From positions 1-64,000 of the forward strand of contig BJHS01000003.1 of NCBI GenBank assembly GCA_014193315.1: a DNA stretch of 64,000 nucleotides. The letters are read 5' to 3'. Numbering within the stretch: position 1 is the first letter of the stretch; each line of letters begins with the position of its first letter. The DNA is from Verrucomicrobiota bacterium. Lineage in GTDB: Bacteria > Verrucomicrobiota > Verrucomicrobiia > Opitutales > UBA953. Shown here in pieces: positions 36,256 to 45,277 of the stretch. Both the position numbers and the translations under genes were made by a program. Below the pieces are notes generated by a model. That model was not told the DNA's origin. It worked only from the letters and a program-made list of their open reading frames with translations, and searched no databases.

Positions 36256-38087
36256 TTCCCGGCTTCGAGCAGGGGGATGAGGATGTCGGCGCGGATCGGC
36301 ACGAGCAGGAAGGCGTCGGTGTCGGCGTCGTCGCGGACCAACAGGTTGTGGGCGCCGATCGGGGCGGCCAGGAGGTAGGTGCGGAGGCTTTCGGCCGCGC
36401 CGCCGGCCCCCGCCGCGGCTTGATCGGTCACGCGCAGTTCATATTTCCAGTCGCCCGCGCCGAGGTCGCGCGTGGGGAATTCGGTGGCGGTGACTTCCGC
36501 CATCGCTTCGGCGACGCGCCGAGCGGTGGCCGCATCGAGGCGTCCGCTCCCGGTCCAGCTGCCATTGGGGGCGAGCCGGGCTTCCCCGAGCACCTTGCCG
36601 TCGGCGCGGTCGGTCAGGCGCAGGCCGGAGACCTTCGCGCCTTGGGGTAATTGCATCACCGCGCGGTCGCGCCAGCCCTGGGGCTCGACCTGCGTGAGCA
36701 GCGCCGCGAGCAGGCTGACATCGCAGAGCGCGCCGAACTTGGCGTCCTTGGCGTAGACGAGGCGCAGGCCGGCGCCGCCGGGGGCCGGCGCGTCGGCGAT
36801 CAGCAGCGTCAGGCGGTCGTTGCCAAATTCGAGCTCGAGCTTTTGCCGCGGTTCGGGCGGGGGCGAGGGGAGCAGCAAGACTTCCGGGGAACCGGGAGCG
36901 GCCGGAGCGGAAACGGGCCGCACGATGGCGCGCAGCGCCGACAGGTCCTGGAGGAAGCGACCGACCTGCGTGCGATCGGCTTCGCGGCGCTTGGTCGCCG
37001 TCGAGCCCGGCACCACGGGGATCTCCCAGCGCGTGCCGCCGGCGCCCGCATCGAGCCGGCGAAGGGTGAGGGAGCGACCTTCATGCGAAAGCGTGAAGCC
37101 GGTGACCAGCGGGGCGTCGAACGCCGCCGGGCGCGACGAGAGCAGGCGAGGCACCGCGAGCGACCAGGTCTGCAACGCCGGGGCATCGACCACGAACAGG
37201 GCGACGTTGTCCTCGAGCTTGGCGAAACGTTGGTCGCCTTTCTCGTTGGCCGGCTTGCCCAGCAGCAAGGCCTGGCGGCGGGCGCTGCCTTCGATGGCGA
37301 TCCGCAGGACGGGGTTGGCGAGCCCGGTCTCCGCTTCGGTCGCGTTGACGAAGCGGAGCACGCGTAGGTTGGTGAGGTCGGCCACCGCCTTCGGGGCGCT
37401 CTCGGCGTCGGCCAGGGTATCGAAAGGGGCTTCAAAGCGCCACTCCGGGCCGGAGGCGGTGACGCCGACCCGCGCCCGGGTCTCGCTGACCAAGGAGAAG
37501 ACTTCTTCGCCGGGACCGCGGCGGACGGAGACCGCGCGCGCCTCGAAGTCGGTCACCTCGAAGACCTTGTCGACGCGGTAGGCTTCGGGCTTGATCTCCA
37601 GGGCGGCGGTCATCGCTTCGGGGAGCGGGATGATCCGGCGCCGATCCTCGGTGAGCAGGTAGCATTTACGGGTGCTCGGCATCAACCCGATCTTCACCTC
37701 GGTGACCGTGCCGGCCTCCCCCGTGACCTTGAGCGTCCAGCGCGGGGTGGCTAGGCCGTACGCCGCCAGGCCCTCGCCGTTGGCCTTCGCTTCCTCGACG
37801 GGGAACCCTTTATCGGCGCCGATGAAACGTAGTTCGTCCTGCAGGCGTTGCACCGTCCAGAGGTTGGCCGGCCAGTCGAAGGGGGCGGTCACGCGCCAGA
37901 CCGAGTTGCGCCGTTCCAGCGTCAGGGTCCGCCCTTCGTCCGTCAGCTCGAGCTTGGCGCCGGCGGCGGCGAAGACCAAGTCCGGGGTTTCCGTCGTCGG
38001 CCGATGCACGTAGGTGGCCTTCCAGACCAGCCCGAAGGCGAGGAGGTTGGCGACCAGCAGGATGACGGTGGTGCGGGAGATCCGCAT
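36252..38087 (-). CDS. DUF4340 domain protein of the Gld-type ABC cluster
   Basis: 611 residues from the ATG at 38087. An N-terminal membrane helix (TTVILLVANLLAFGLVWKAT) is followed by DUF4340 repeats; TLTLERRNSVWRVTAPFDWP is the family hallmark, and similar strands recur (EVFSLVSETRARVGVTAS, LTLRRLDAGAGGTRWEIPVV). DUF4340 proteins are regularly found after GldG-like genes in Verrucomicrobiota and other phyla. The sequence is periplasmic apart from its anchor. Function unknown. Confidence 0.82.
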   Translation of the reverse strand: MRISRTTVILLVANLLAFGLVWKATYVHRPTTETPDLVFAAAGAKLELTDEGRTLTLERRNSVWRVTAPFDWPANLWTVQRLQDELRFIGADKGFPVEEAKANGEGLAAYGLATPRWTLKVTGEAGTVTEVKIGLMPSTRKCYLLTEDRRRIIPLPEAMTAALEIKPEAYRVDKVFEVTDFEARAVSVRRGPGEEVFSLVSETRARVGVTASGPEWRFEAPFDTLADAESAPKAVADLTNLRVLRFVNATEAETGLANPVLRIAIEGSARRQALLLGKPANEKGDQRFAKLEDNVALFVVDAPALQTWSLAVPRLLSSRPAAFDAPLVTGFTLSHEGRSLTLRRLDAGAGGTRWEIPVVPGSTATKRREADRTQVGRFLQDLSALRAIVRPVSAPAAPGSPEVLLLPSPPPEPRQKLELEFGNDRLTLLIADAPAPGGAGLRLVYAKDAKFGALCDVSLLAALLTQVEPQGWRDRAVMQLPQGAKVSGLRLTDRADGKVLGEARLAPNGSWTGSGRLDAATARRVAEAMAEVTATEFPTRDLGAGDWKYELRVTDQAAAGAGGAAESLRTYLLAAPIGAHNLLVRDDADTDAFLLVPIRADILIPLLEAGK

Positions 38088-38094
38088 AAGACGC

Positions 38095-39600
38095 TTAACT
38101 TCTGCGCCGCCAGAAGGAAACCGCAAGCCCGACCGCAAGGAGGAGGAGTGGAATCAACGCAAAGCGCCAAGCCAACGTCCAAAGGTCGTCCGCCGTCGCG
38201 TTCAGGCGGTAAAGCCCGCCGGCGCGGGCCGGCACGGCCACCGCGCGCTCGCGGTCGCCCAACCAAGCCGCGCATTGCGTGAGGAAGGCGCCGTTACCGC
38301 CCCGGTCGAGCCGGGCATTGGCGGCGATCTCCGAGGTGCCGACGACGATGAGGCGGCCACCGCCGGCCGCGCCCTTGCGGATGCCGGTGGTCCGGACCGC
38401 CGTCGCGGCGATGTACACGGGGCCGGGTTGGTCGCGATCGGGGTCGAAGCGGGCGGGTCGCTGCAACGGGTCGGCCTCTCCCCAGGCGGTGTTGGAGGAG
38501 CGGACCAGTTCGCGGACGCTCAACGTGCTATCCGGCGAACTGCCGAGGTCGAAGCGCACCGGGCGGAGGCGCGCGGCCAGCAGCGGCAAAGTCGCCAGGG
38601 GTTTGGTCAAGGGATGGCCTTCGAAGAAGGAGCGCAAGGCGATGTCGCCCTGGACGGTGCGGCAAGTCGGGTCCGGCTCCTGCAGTTCGGCGTCGGGCGA
38701 GAAGATGGCCCACTCGGCGAGGAGCCCCTCGAGCCCGTGGCGTTGGCCGGGGTCGATCAAGAGGAGCATCCGCCCATTCCGTTCGCTGAGGTAGTTGCGC
38801 AGGCGCTCGTCCTCGGTCGGCGAAAACGGGGTGCGCGGGCCGGCGATGAGCACGAACGCCGCATCCCGCGGGACTTCTCCGGCGGTGGCCAGGTCGAGCG
38901 GGCGGACCTCGAAGTTGCGGGTGCGTAGTTGCCGGGATAACAGCGACAGGCCGCGGACCGGCGAAGGGTCGTCGATCCCCAGTTCCCCGTGCCCCTTCGT
39001 CACGTAGCAGATGGCCGCCTTCTCTTCGGTGATTTCCAGGAGCGCCGCGGTCACGGCCTCCTCGCCGCGAAAGACCTCGGTCTGATTGGGGCCGCGCGGG
39101 AAAAGCTCCGCGTAGGTGAGGTACTTGGCCCGATTGCCGCAGAGGAGGATGAGCGCGGTCCCGGCGTCGGGCGCGCCATGGCGGGCGGCGATTGCGCTGT
39201 AGAGCGAGGCGTTGACGGAGTCGCCCAGGTCCTGCTTCACGAACCAGGGCCGGTCGCTGCGCAGCGCCTCGGATTCATAGGCCTCGAGTAGGCGGGCTAG
39301 GCGGAGCCGCCGGGGGTCCGTCGGTTGGCCGGCGTTGGTCAGGAGCAGCGCGCGCACCCATTGCCGGCCGCCGTCCTTGGTCGCGCGGGCGAGGTTGCCC
39401 GCCGTGCGCAAGGTCTCCGTCGTTTCGGGCGAGAGCGAGTGGCGGCGATCCGGCGTCACATCCTCCCGGAGGCGGAAGTCGGGCAGGGCGGCGAGGTAGT
39501 TGGCGGCGAGCGCCAGTGCGAAGGCGAGCAAGGCCTGCGTCAGGCGATTGAGCCGGCGGATGGGGCGCACGGCGCCGAAGTCGTCGCGGGGGGGAGCCAT
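38095..39600 (-). CDS. GldG-like ABC auxiliary protein (DUF4350-type region)
   Basis: 501 residues from the ATG at 39600. A membrane helix near the N-terminus (LTQALLAFALALAANYLAAL) and one at the C-terminus (ALIPLLLLAVGLAVSFWRRR) frame a large external domain. RREDVTPDRRHSLSPET-like spacing (LREDVTPDRRHSLSPETTET) and FVLIAGPRTPFSPTEDERLR are typical of GldG/ABC_transp_aux (PF09822) proteins. It begins 1 base after the stop of the permease gene. In Bacteroidota GldG is part of the gliding machinery; elsewhere the role is unknown. Confidence 0.82.
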   Translation of the reverse strand: MAPPRDDFGAVRPIRRLNRLTQALLAFALALAANYLAALPDFRLREDVTPDRRHSLSPETTETLRTAGNLARATKDGGRQWVRALLLTNAGQPTDPRRLRLARLLEAYESEALRSDRPWFVKQDLGDSVNASLYSAIAARHGAPDAGTALILLCGNRAKYLTYAELFPRGPNQTEVFRGEEAVTAALLEITEEKAAICYVTKGHGELGIDDPSPVRGLSLLSRQLRTRNFEVRPLDLATAGEVPRDAAFVLIAGPRTPFSPTEDERLRNYLSERNGRMLLLIDPGQRHGLEGLLAEWAIFSPDAELQEPDPTCRTVQGDIALRSFFEGHPLTKPLATLPLLAARLRPVRFDLGSSPDSTLSVRELVRSSNTAWGEADPLQRPARFDPDRDQPGPVYIAATAVRTTGIRKGAAGGGRLIVVGTSEIAANARLDRGGNGAFLTQCAAWLGDRERAVAVPARAGGLYRLNATADDLWTLAWRFALIPLLLLAVGLAVSFWRRRS

Positions 39601-39601
39601 G

Positions 39602-40363
39602 TTATTCCTGGCCCTCCACGGTGAGCACGGCCAGCCCGAGGCAGAGCAGCATGCCGCTGGCGTAGAGCACGAACGGCCGCGCATCCAGGATGCCGCGGGT
39701 GAAGTCCTCCATGTGCGAGAAGGTCCGCAGGTGGGCGGCGGGCTCGCGCAGCCAGCCGAGCCATTCCCAGCTTTCGATCGGCAGTTTCTCGAGGGCGCCG
39801 CCGGCCGCGGTGAACGCCAGCAGGCCGACGAAAGTGAGGAGCGCGGCGAGGGCGGAGCTCCGGGTCAGGCAGCTGCACAAGATGCCGAGCGCCACGTGCA
39901 TGAGACCGCTCACGGCGATGAAAGCCAGCCCGCCCCAGAGCACGATCGGGTCGCCAAGTCGTTGGTCGCCGGCCGAGCCGAGTCGTTGGGTGACCAGCAA
40001 GGGGAAGGCGGTGAACGCGAGCCAGAAGCCCAGCCAGGTCAGCCAGACGGAGACGAACTTGGCCCAGACGACGGCCGCCGGGCTCGCCGGGGTGGTGAGC
40101 AGGGCCGCGAGCGTGCCTTGGCGGCGTTCCTCCGCGAAGCTGCGCATCGTCAGCAACGGCAGCACGCAAAGTAGCGGGACCCAGAAGAGCTGGTACGTCG
40201 CTTCCATCGGCGAGCTCGCCTGAGCGACCTCGGCCGCGTCCAGGACGGCGAACCAATGGAGGGCGCCCATGAGCCCAAGGAACAGGGCGGCCGAGGCCCA
40301 GGTGCTCCAGGCGAGGGCGGCGGTGCGGAGCTCATGCGCGAGCAGGGTGCGGAAATGGCGCAT
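39602..40363 (-). CDS. ABC-2 type permease, GldF-like
   Basis: 253 residues with six hydrophobic segments (ALAWSTWASAALFLGLMGAL, VVWAKFVSVWLTWLGFWLAF, LALLTFVGLLAFTAAGGALE-type). SFAEERRQGTLAALLTTPAS is the conserved cytoplasmic loop of ABC-2 permeases. It pairs with the ATPase gene 2 bases upstream and the GldG-like gene downstream. Substrate unknown. Confidence 0.87.
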   Translation of the reverse strand: MRHFRTLLAHELRTAALAWSTWASAALFLGLMGALHWFAVLDAAEVAQASSPMEATYQLFWVPLLCVLPLLTMRSFAEERRQGTLAALLTTPASPAAVVWAKFVSVWLTWLGFWLAFTAFPLLVTQRLGSAGDQRLGDPIVLWGGLAFIAVSGLMHVALGILCSCLTRSSALAALLTFVGLLAFTAAGGALEKLPIESWEWLGWLREPAAHLRTFSHMEDFTRGILDARPFVLYASGMLLCLGLAVLTVEGQE

Positions 40364-40365
40364 GG

Positions 40366-41352
40366 TCAGGGGCGGCGGAGGTCCGCGGGCGTGCGGCGGG
40401 TGGCCGCGATGAAGATATCCTCGAGCCCGATGCGCTCCTCGGCGATCTCGCGAAGCGGGAAGCCGGCGGCGATGAGCACGGTGGCCAGCGACTCGCGCGC
40501 GGGCGAGGCCGCGGGCAAGGCGATGCGGTAGCGGGTCCAGCCGTCGGCCGAGGCCAGCGTTTCCAGGAGGGCCGCGGGTTCGGCCGTCACGACGGACTGC
40601 GTCAGGCGGGCGAGGTCGACCCGCGCGACCACGGTGAAGTTGGCGGTCGGGATCAGCTCGCGGCGGAGGTCCTCGGTCCGGCCTTGGGCCACGAGGCGAC
40701 CGCGGTTGATGATGACGACCTTATCGCAGACCTGCTCCACTTCGTGGAGAATGTGGCTGGAGATGAGCACGGCCATTTTCCCCCGTAAGGAACGGATCAG
40801 GTCGCGGATGCCGACGATCTGGTGCGGGTCGAGGCCGATGGTCGGCTCGTCGAGGATCACGACCTTGGGTTCGGCCAGGAGGGCGTCGGCGATACCGACG
40901 CGCTGGCGGAAGCCTTTGGAAAGCTGGCCGATGAGTTGACGGGCGGCCCGGCGGGCGAGGTCGCAGTCGTCCATCACCTTGGCCACGCGCTGGGCGACGA
41001 GGTCGGCGGGGACGTCCTTGAGGCGGGCGCGCAGCGTCAGGTATTCCTCGACCTTGAGGTCCTCGGGCAACGGGTTGTTTTCCGGCATGTACGCCATGTG
41101 GCGTTTCGCCCCGGCGGGATCGAGGGCGACGGAGACGCCCCAGATGGAGGCGCGGCCGGAGGTGCCGGCCATGGTCCCGGCCAAGATACGCATCGTGCTC
41201 GATTTGCCCGCGCCATTGGGGCCGAGGAAGCCGACGACCTCGCCGGGCGCGACCGAGAACGTGAGGTCCTCGACCGCCGTGAGGGAGCCATAGCGCTTTG
41301 TCAGGCGTTCAGCCGCCACGGCGGCCTCGGGCAGCGGCGCGGCGGCGGCCAT
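40366..41352 (-). CDS. ABC transporter ATP-binding protein, GldA/CcmA type
   Basis: 328 residues. Walker A is GPNGAGKSS, the signature LSKGFRQRVGIADALL and Walker B VVILDEPTIGLD, with the switch His in ISSHILHEVEQVCD. The C-terminal 90 residues form the extension common in ATPases that drive ABC-2 permeases. It powers the GldF-like permease encoded just downstream. Confidence 0.92.
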   Translation of the reverse strand: MAAAAPLPEAAVAAERLTKRYGSLTAVEDLTFSVAPGEVVGFLGPNGAGKSSTMRILAGTMAGTSGRASIWGVSVALDPAGAKRHMAYMPENNPLPEDLKVEEYLTLRARLKDVPADLVAQRVAKVMDDCDLARRAARQLIGQLSKGFRQRVGIADALLAEPKVVILDEPTIGLDPHQIVGIRDLIRSLRGKMAVLISSHILHEVEQVCDKVVIINRGRLVAQGRTEDLRRELIPTANFTVVARVDLARLTQSVVTAEPAALLETLASADGWTRYRIALPAASPARESLATVLIAAGFPLREIAEERIGLEDIFIAATRRTPADLRRP

Positions 41353-41358
41353 CGGGCG

Positions 41359-42099
41359 TTACTTGCCCGTCGGCAGGGCCGCGGGCACGGCCACCGGGTT
41401 GAGCAGGCCGGGCTCGGAGCGGATCAGGCTATCCTTGTACTCGCGCCAGACGTGATCCTTGCGGAGTTCCTTGTCCATCTGGTTGAGCCATTTGGTGGCC
41501 CCCGGCAGGTCGGCCTTGGTGACCGCGAGGTTGGCCAAGGTGAGCATGGCGTAGCCGCGCCAAGTCTCGGGCGTGGTTTGGTCCTTGGCGAAAGTGGTCA
41601 GCGCGGCTTCGCCGGTGGCGTCACCGCCGTCGACGCGGGCCAACGCGGCTTCGAGGCGGGACCGGGCGCCGAGGGTCTTGACCACGGGGGCTTCGCCGGC
41701 CAAGCTGGCCAGGCGCGCCGCCTCGTCAAAGGCCTTGGCGGCCTCCGCGAACTTGGCGGCCGACTTCAATTCGTCGGCCACTTCGGCCATCGCCACGGCG
41801 GCGAGGGGCTGGCCGGCATGCTTGGCGGCGAAGGCGCGTCGAGCCGGCTCGTCGAGGCAGGCGAGGTAGTCCTGCTGCAAGGCTTCGCGCCGGCCGGCCT
41901 TCCAGACGAACTCGTACATCAGGAGGCCAAGCACGGCGACCACGACGGCGGTCGTCCCTTGGATGATCAGGCTCTTGTTGCGCTCCCAGAAGAGCCAAAG
42001 GCGGTCTTCCGCATCCGCGTTCTTGAAATCGTCGTCGACGATCACGAGGTTGCGGTCATCTCCGCCCGGGGGCTTCTTCTTGAGACTATCGTCTGGCAT
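41359..42099 (-). CDS. Membrane-anchored YfgM/TPR-like protein
   Basis: 246 residues. A cytoplasmic N-terminus (MPDDSLKKKPPGGDDRN) precedes one membrane helix (LIIQGTTAVVVAVLGLLMYE, about residues 44-63) and a helical, Ala-rich region with TPR-like helices (FAEAAKAFDEAARLASLAG, YAMLTLANLAVTKADLPGAT). This is the layout of YfgM, a SecYEG-associated chaperone factor, but the similarity may only be structural. It is the first gene of a long co-directional block, 6 bases before the ATPase gene. Confidence 0.75.
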   Translation of the reverse strand: MPDDSLKKKPPGGDDRNLVIVDDDFKNADAEDRLWLFWERNKSLIIQGTTAVVVAVLGLLMYEFVWKAGRREALQQDYLACLDEPARRAFAAKHAGQPLAAVAMAEVADELKSAAKFAEAAKAFDEAARLASLAGEAPVVKTLGARSRLEAALARVDGGDATGEAALTTFAKDQTTPETWRGYAMLTLANLAVTKADLPGATKWLNQMDKELRKDHVWREYKDSLIRSEPGLLNPVAVPAALPTGK

Positions 42100-42179
42100 G
42101 GGGGCTAAACCCTTGCGATGGGACGCAAGGTGTCAACCCCCGCCTCCCCCCCCTGCCTCCGGGCTTGTCCCGGTCCGCC

Positions 42180-42185
42180 GGAGGG
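42180..42185 (+). promoter_or_regulatory. Ribosome-binding site fixing the phosphohexomutase start
   Basis: GGAGGG ends 5 bases before the ATG at 42191. The open frame extends 228 bases further upstream, across the start of the opposite gene, but without an SD site or family similarity. Confidence 0.6.
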
Positions 42186-42190
42186 TAAGT

Positions 42191-44134
42191 ATGGCCGGAC
42201 ACATGAGCGCTCCCGCCGCCGTCCTCGCCGCCCTCCGGTCCGCCCAAGCCCAAGGCCGGTTGTCCGCCGCCGCCTTAGCCAACGCCACCAGCTGGGTCCA
42301 GTCGGGCGCCTTGCCGGCCGCGGCGTGGGAGACCTTGGGCGACCTGGTCGCCCGGGAAGCCTGGGCCGAGTTCGAGGATCGCTTCTACAAAGGCATCGCT
42401 TTCGGGACCGGCGGGATGCGCGGACGGACGGTCGGTCGGGTCGCCGCGGCCAACGAGCTCGACGCCGAGGGGCTACCGGTGCGCGCCGCCCTCGGGTCGG
42501 CTTGCCTCAACGACATCAACGTGCTCCGGGCGGCGATGGGGCTCTGGCGGCAGGTCTCCGCGACCCACCCGCACCCGCGGGTTGTCATCGCGCATGACGT
42601 CCGGCATTTTTCCCGCCACTTCGCCGAACTCGTCGCTTCGGCCTGGTCGCAACTCGGTGGCGAGGCCTACCTTTTCGCCGGGCCGCGTTCGACGCCTCAG
42701 CTCAGTTTCACCGTGCGCCATCTCGGGGCGCAAGCCGGCGTCGTCATCACCGCGAGCCATAATCCCGCGCACGACAACGGCTTCAAGTGCTGCCTCGGTC
42801 ATGGAGGCCAGGTCACCCCGCCCGACGATGTCGCCATCGTCGCCGAGGTCGGCAAGCTCGGCCCGGCGGACGTCGCCCCCTACCTGGAGAAGGACCTCAG
42901 CCGCTTGCTCGTCGTCGATGGCGTCGCCGAGGAGGCCTACCTGTCCCGCGTCGCGGGTAGCGTCCTCGACCCCGAGACCATGGCGCGGCATGCCCCCAAG
43001 GTCGTCTACACCAACCTGCATGGTACCGGCGACGTCACCGTCGTCCCGGCCCTGCGGCGTCTCGGGCTCGACCCGCACCTCGTGCATGAGCAACTCGAGC
43101 ATGATGGCCGTTTCCCCACCGTGCCCTCGCCGAACCCCGAGAGTCCGGCCGCTTTCGCGCTCGCGCTGAAGCTCGCCACCGAGATCGGCGCGGACCTCGT
43201 GCTGGCAACCGACCCCGATTCCGATCGCGTGGGCGTGGCTTGTCCGCAGGCCGACGGTACCTACCGCCTGTTGACCGGCAACGAGGTCGCGGCCTTGCTC
43301 ACGGAGTTCCGCCTCTCGGCCTTGAAGGATGCCGCGCTCATCCCGGCCGCGGGTTCCCCGCAAGCCGTGGTACTCAAGTCGCTCGTGACGACGCCGCTCG
43401 TCGCCGCCATCTGCGCCCGCCATGGCGTCGGTTGCGTCGAGACCTTGGTCGGCTTCAAGTGGATCGCCCGCAAGCTCGAGAAGTGGAGCCGCCAGCTGGC
43501 CGCCGGCGCGGGCGCCGACGCCCCCAACCTCCCGCTGCGCCGCCGCGCCCCGCTCGCGCTGCGTCACTCCAAGTTCTTCCTGCTCGGTGCCGAGGAGAGC
43601 TACGGCTACCTGGCCGACGATGCCGTGCGCGACAAAGATGCCAACGCGACGGTCGTCATGCTTTGCGAGTTCGCGGCCGTGCTCCGCGCGCGTGGCCGCA
43701 CCTTGCTCGATGCGCTGGACGTGTTGCACCTGAGCCATGGGGCCTATCATGAGGACCTGCTCAACCTCACTTTCGAAGGGGCCGAAGGGGCTGCCGCCAT
43801 CCGCCGCATCGTCGCCTCGTGGCGCCGGACGCCGCCGAAGGAGATCGCTGGCGCCAAGGTGGCGAAGGTCGTCGATTACGAGCGGGACGAGGTCCTGGAC
43901 GCCGAGGGCGAGCGCATGCCGCCCGAGGAATTCATCCTCGCGGAACTGGCCGATGGTCGCCGCGTGGCCGTCCGCGCCTCCGGCACCGAGCCCAAGGCGA
44001 AGTTCTACGCTTTCGCCCGCGCCGCCGTGCTCGATGCCGACGATCTCCCCGCCGCTCGCGAGCGGGCCCGGAAGTCCGCGCTCGGCTTGCGGGCGTGGCT
44101 GGAACTCGATGCGCGTCAACGCGCCCAAGCTTGA
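42191..44134 (+). CDS. Phosphoglucomutase/phosphomannomutase, long PgcA/PGM2-like type
   Basis: 647 residues. It interconverts hexose-1- and 6-phosphates. GTGGMRGRTVG near residue 78, the phosphoserine loop VVITASHNPAHDNGFK (catalytic Ser), the metal loop TDPDSDRVGVA and the phosphate-binding ASGTEPKAKFYAF near the C-terminus are all present. The length and VGFKWIARKLEKW fit the long PgcA/PGM2 branch. It is transcribed away from the TPR gene, with about 90 bases between. Confidence 0.93.
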   Translation: MAGHMSAPAAVLAALRSAQAQGRLSAAALANATSWVQSGALPAAAWETLGDLVAREAWAEFEDRFYKGIAFGTGGMRGRTVGRVAAANELDAEGLPVRAALGSACLNDINVLRAAMGLWRQVSATHPHPRVVIAHDVRHFSRHFAELVASAWSQLGGEAYLFAGPRSTPQLSFTVRHLGAQAGVVITASHNPAHDNGFKCCLGHGGQVTPPDDVAIVAEVGKLGPADVAPYLEKDLSRLLVVDGVAEEAYLSRVAGSVLDPETMARHAPKVVYTNLHGTGDVTVVPALRRLGLDPHLVHEQLEHDGRFPTVPSPNPESPAAFALALKLATEIGADLVLATDPDSDRVGVACPQADGTYRLLTGNEVAALLTEFRLSALKDAALIPAAGSPQAVVLKSLVTTPLVAAICARHGVGCVETLVGFKWIARKLEKWSRQLAAGAGADAPNLPLRRRAPLALRHSKFFLLGAEESYGYLADDAVRDKDANATVVMLCEFAAVLRARGRTLLDALDVLHLSHGAYHEDLLNLTFEGAEGAAAIRRIVASWRRTPPKEIAGAKVAKVVDYERDEVLDAEGERMPPEEFILAELADGRRVAVRASGTEPKAKFYAFARAAVLDADDLPAARERARKSALGLRAWLELDARQRAQA

Positions 44135-44364
44135 TGAAGACCTGGCTCAGCTGCTTGGCGCTGACCCTGGTGGGTTGCGCCATCCCCGCGAACGACCCGT
44201 CGTTCCGCACGGCGAAATCGCCCGCCGCCGCCGCGCTCGCCGGCGAGGCGCCCGCGGCCGGCACGCTCGAGGAGCGGATCCGGGCCGCGAACGAACAGAA
44301 TGATCGCCGCTTGCGCGACGGTGACTGGCGGGCGGTGAAGCCAGCCGTCGGCCCGCGGCCGTAG
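44134..44364 (+). CDS. Small predicted lipoprotein
   Basis: 76 residues; the start shares one base with the mutase stop (TGATG). The signal peptide MKTWLSCLALTLVGC ends in a lipobox (LVGC), giving a lipid-modified Cys15. The mature part contains EERIRAANEQNDRRLRDGDW, helical and charged, and ends in a Pro-rich tail. Not recognised. It ends 2 bases before the convergent amidohydrolase-like gene. Confidence 0.7.
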   Translation: MKTWLSCLALTLVGCAIPANDPSFRTAKSPAAAALAGEAPAAGTLEERIRAANEQNDRRLRDGDWRAVKPAVGPRP

Positions 44365-44366
44365 GG

Positions 44367-45272
44367 CTAGCGTAACCTCGTCCCGAAGTGCCGCTCGAAG
44401 TAGACCTCGAGCGATTCCGCGATGGCCTGGGCGGTGGCGGCCCGGTGCTCGGGGGTGTCGCGGAGCATGCGCGGGACCTCGAGCTGCGCCGCGTCGAGCC
44501 GACCACCGTCGCGGGACCCGTGGGCTTCGATGTCGAACGCGCCGCTGAAGTAAGGGTCCCCGTTGAGCAGGCTCTCGGTGGGTGAAGGCACCGCCGGTAG
44601 GCCGCGGGCACCAAGCAGGCCACCGAGGCTGGTGGCCCCGCGGATGAGCTCCGAGAATTTCGCGGGCGTCCGTCGGCTCAACGCGCGGAGGGAGGAGCGG
44701 GCCGCCACGGTCGCGTCGGTGTCCAGGCGCAGGTCCGTTAGGCGCAGGTCGTCGGCCTTGAGCAGGTAGCCGATCTCGAGGCGCTGCTTCGGGTGTCCGT
44801 GGGAATGGATGTCGAGGTAGAGCCCGTGCGGCGACCGGGCCAGCACCGCCTGCTCCGCCGCGTCGATGGCGCCGTGGTAGTCGCGCCACGCCTGCGCCGC
44901 CTGCGGGTCGGCCGCACCTTCGGCCAGCGGGCGGTTGCCGTCGACCTTCCGGCGTGAGAGTTCGCAGACGACGAGGTGGGGTGCGCGGCCGAACCTCGCC
45001 TGCAAAGCATCGCGGATCGCCTCCGCGAGGGCGCGCGCGTGGCTGTCGCGCACGGTCACGCCGGTGGTCCGGTCCGGGATGCCGGCGGGCGCGAGCGCCC
45101 CGTCATGCGGCACGGAGAGCACGATGGGCAGGTCGCCGGGCCAATACCGGATGTAGCCCGTGACGCCGGTCCGGCCTTGGTCGGTCGTCACCGTGCCTTG
45201 GGTGGGGGGCGGGGACGGCGCGCAGGCGCTCAGCAGTAGGCTCGCGAGCAGGGCGGGGAGGCACCGGGTCAT
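44367..45272 (-). CDS. N-formylglutamate amidohydrolase-like lipoprotein
   Basis: 301 residues. The signal peptide ends in a lipobox (LLLSAC), so it is likely a lipoprotein. LPIVLSVPHDGALAPAGIPD has the conserved His-Asp/Gly pattern, CELSRRKVDGNRPLAEGA the Arg/Asn motif and LYLDIHSHGHPKQRLEIGYL the second metal-type motif of the FGase (PF05013) family. Known members hydrolyse N-formylglutamate in the cytoplasm; an exported copy likely has another substrate, perhaps a peptide or cell-wall fragment. It follows aroB by 5 bases. Confidence 0.75.
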   Translation of the reverse strand: MTRCLPALLASLLLSACAPSPPPTQGTVTTDQGRTGVTGYIRYWPGDLPIVLSVPHDGALAPAGIPDRTTGVTVRDSHARALAEAIRDALQARFGRAPHLVVCELSRRKVDGNRPLAEGAADPQAAQAWRDYHGAIDAAEQAVLARSPHGLYLDIHSHGHPKQRLEIGYLLKADDLRLTDLRLDTDATVAARSSLRALSRRTPAKFSELIRGATSLGGLLGARGLPAVPSPTESLLNGDPYFSGAFDIEAHGSRDGGRLDAAQLEVPRMLRDTPEHRAATAQAIAESLEVYFERHFGTRLR

Positions 45273-45277
45273 GGCCT

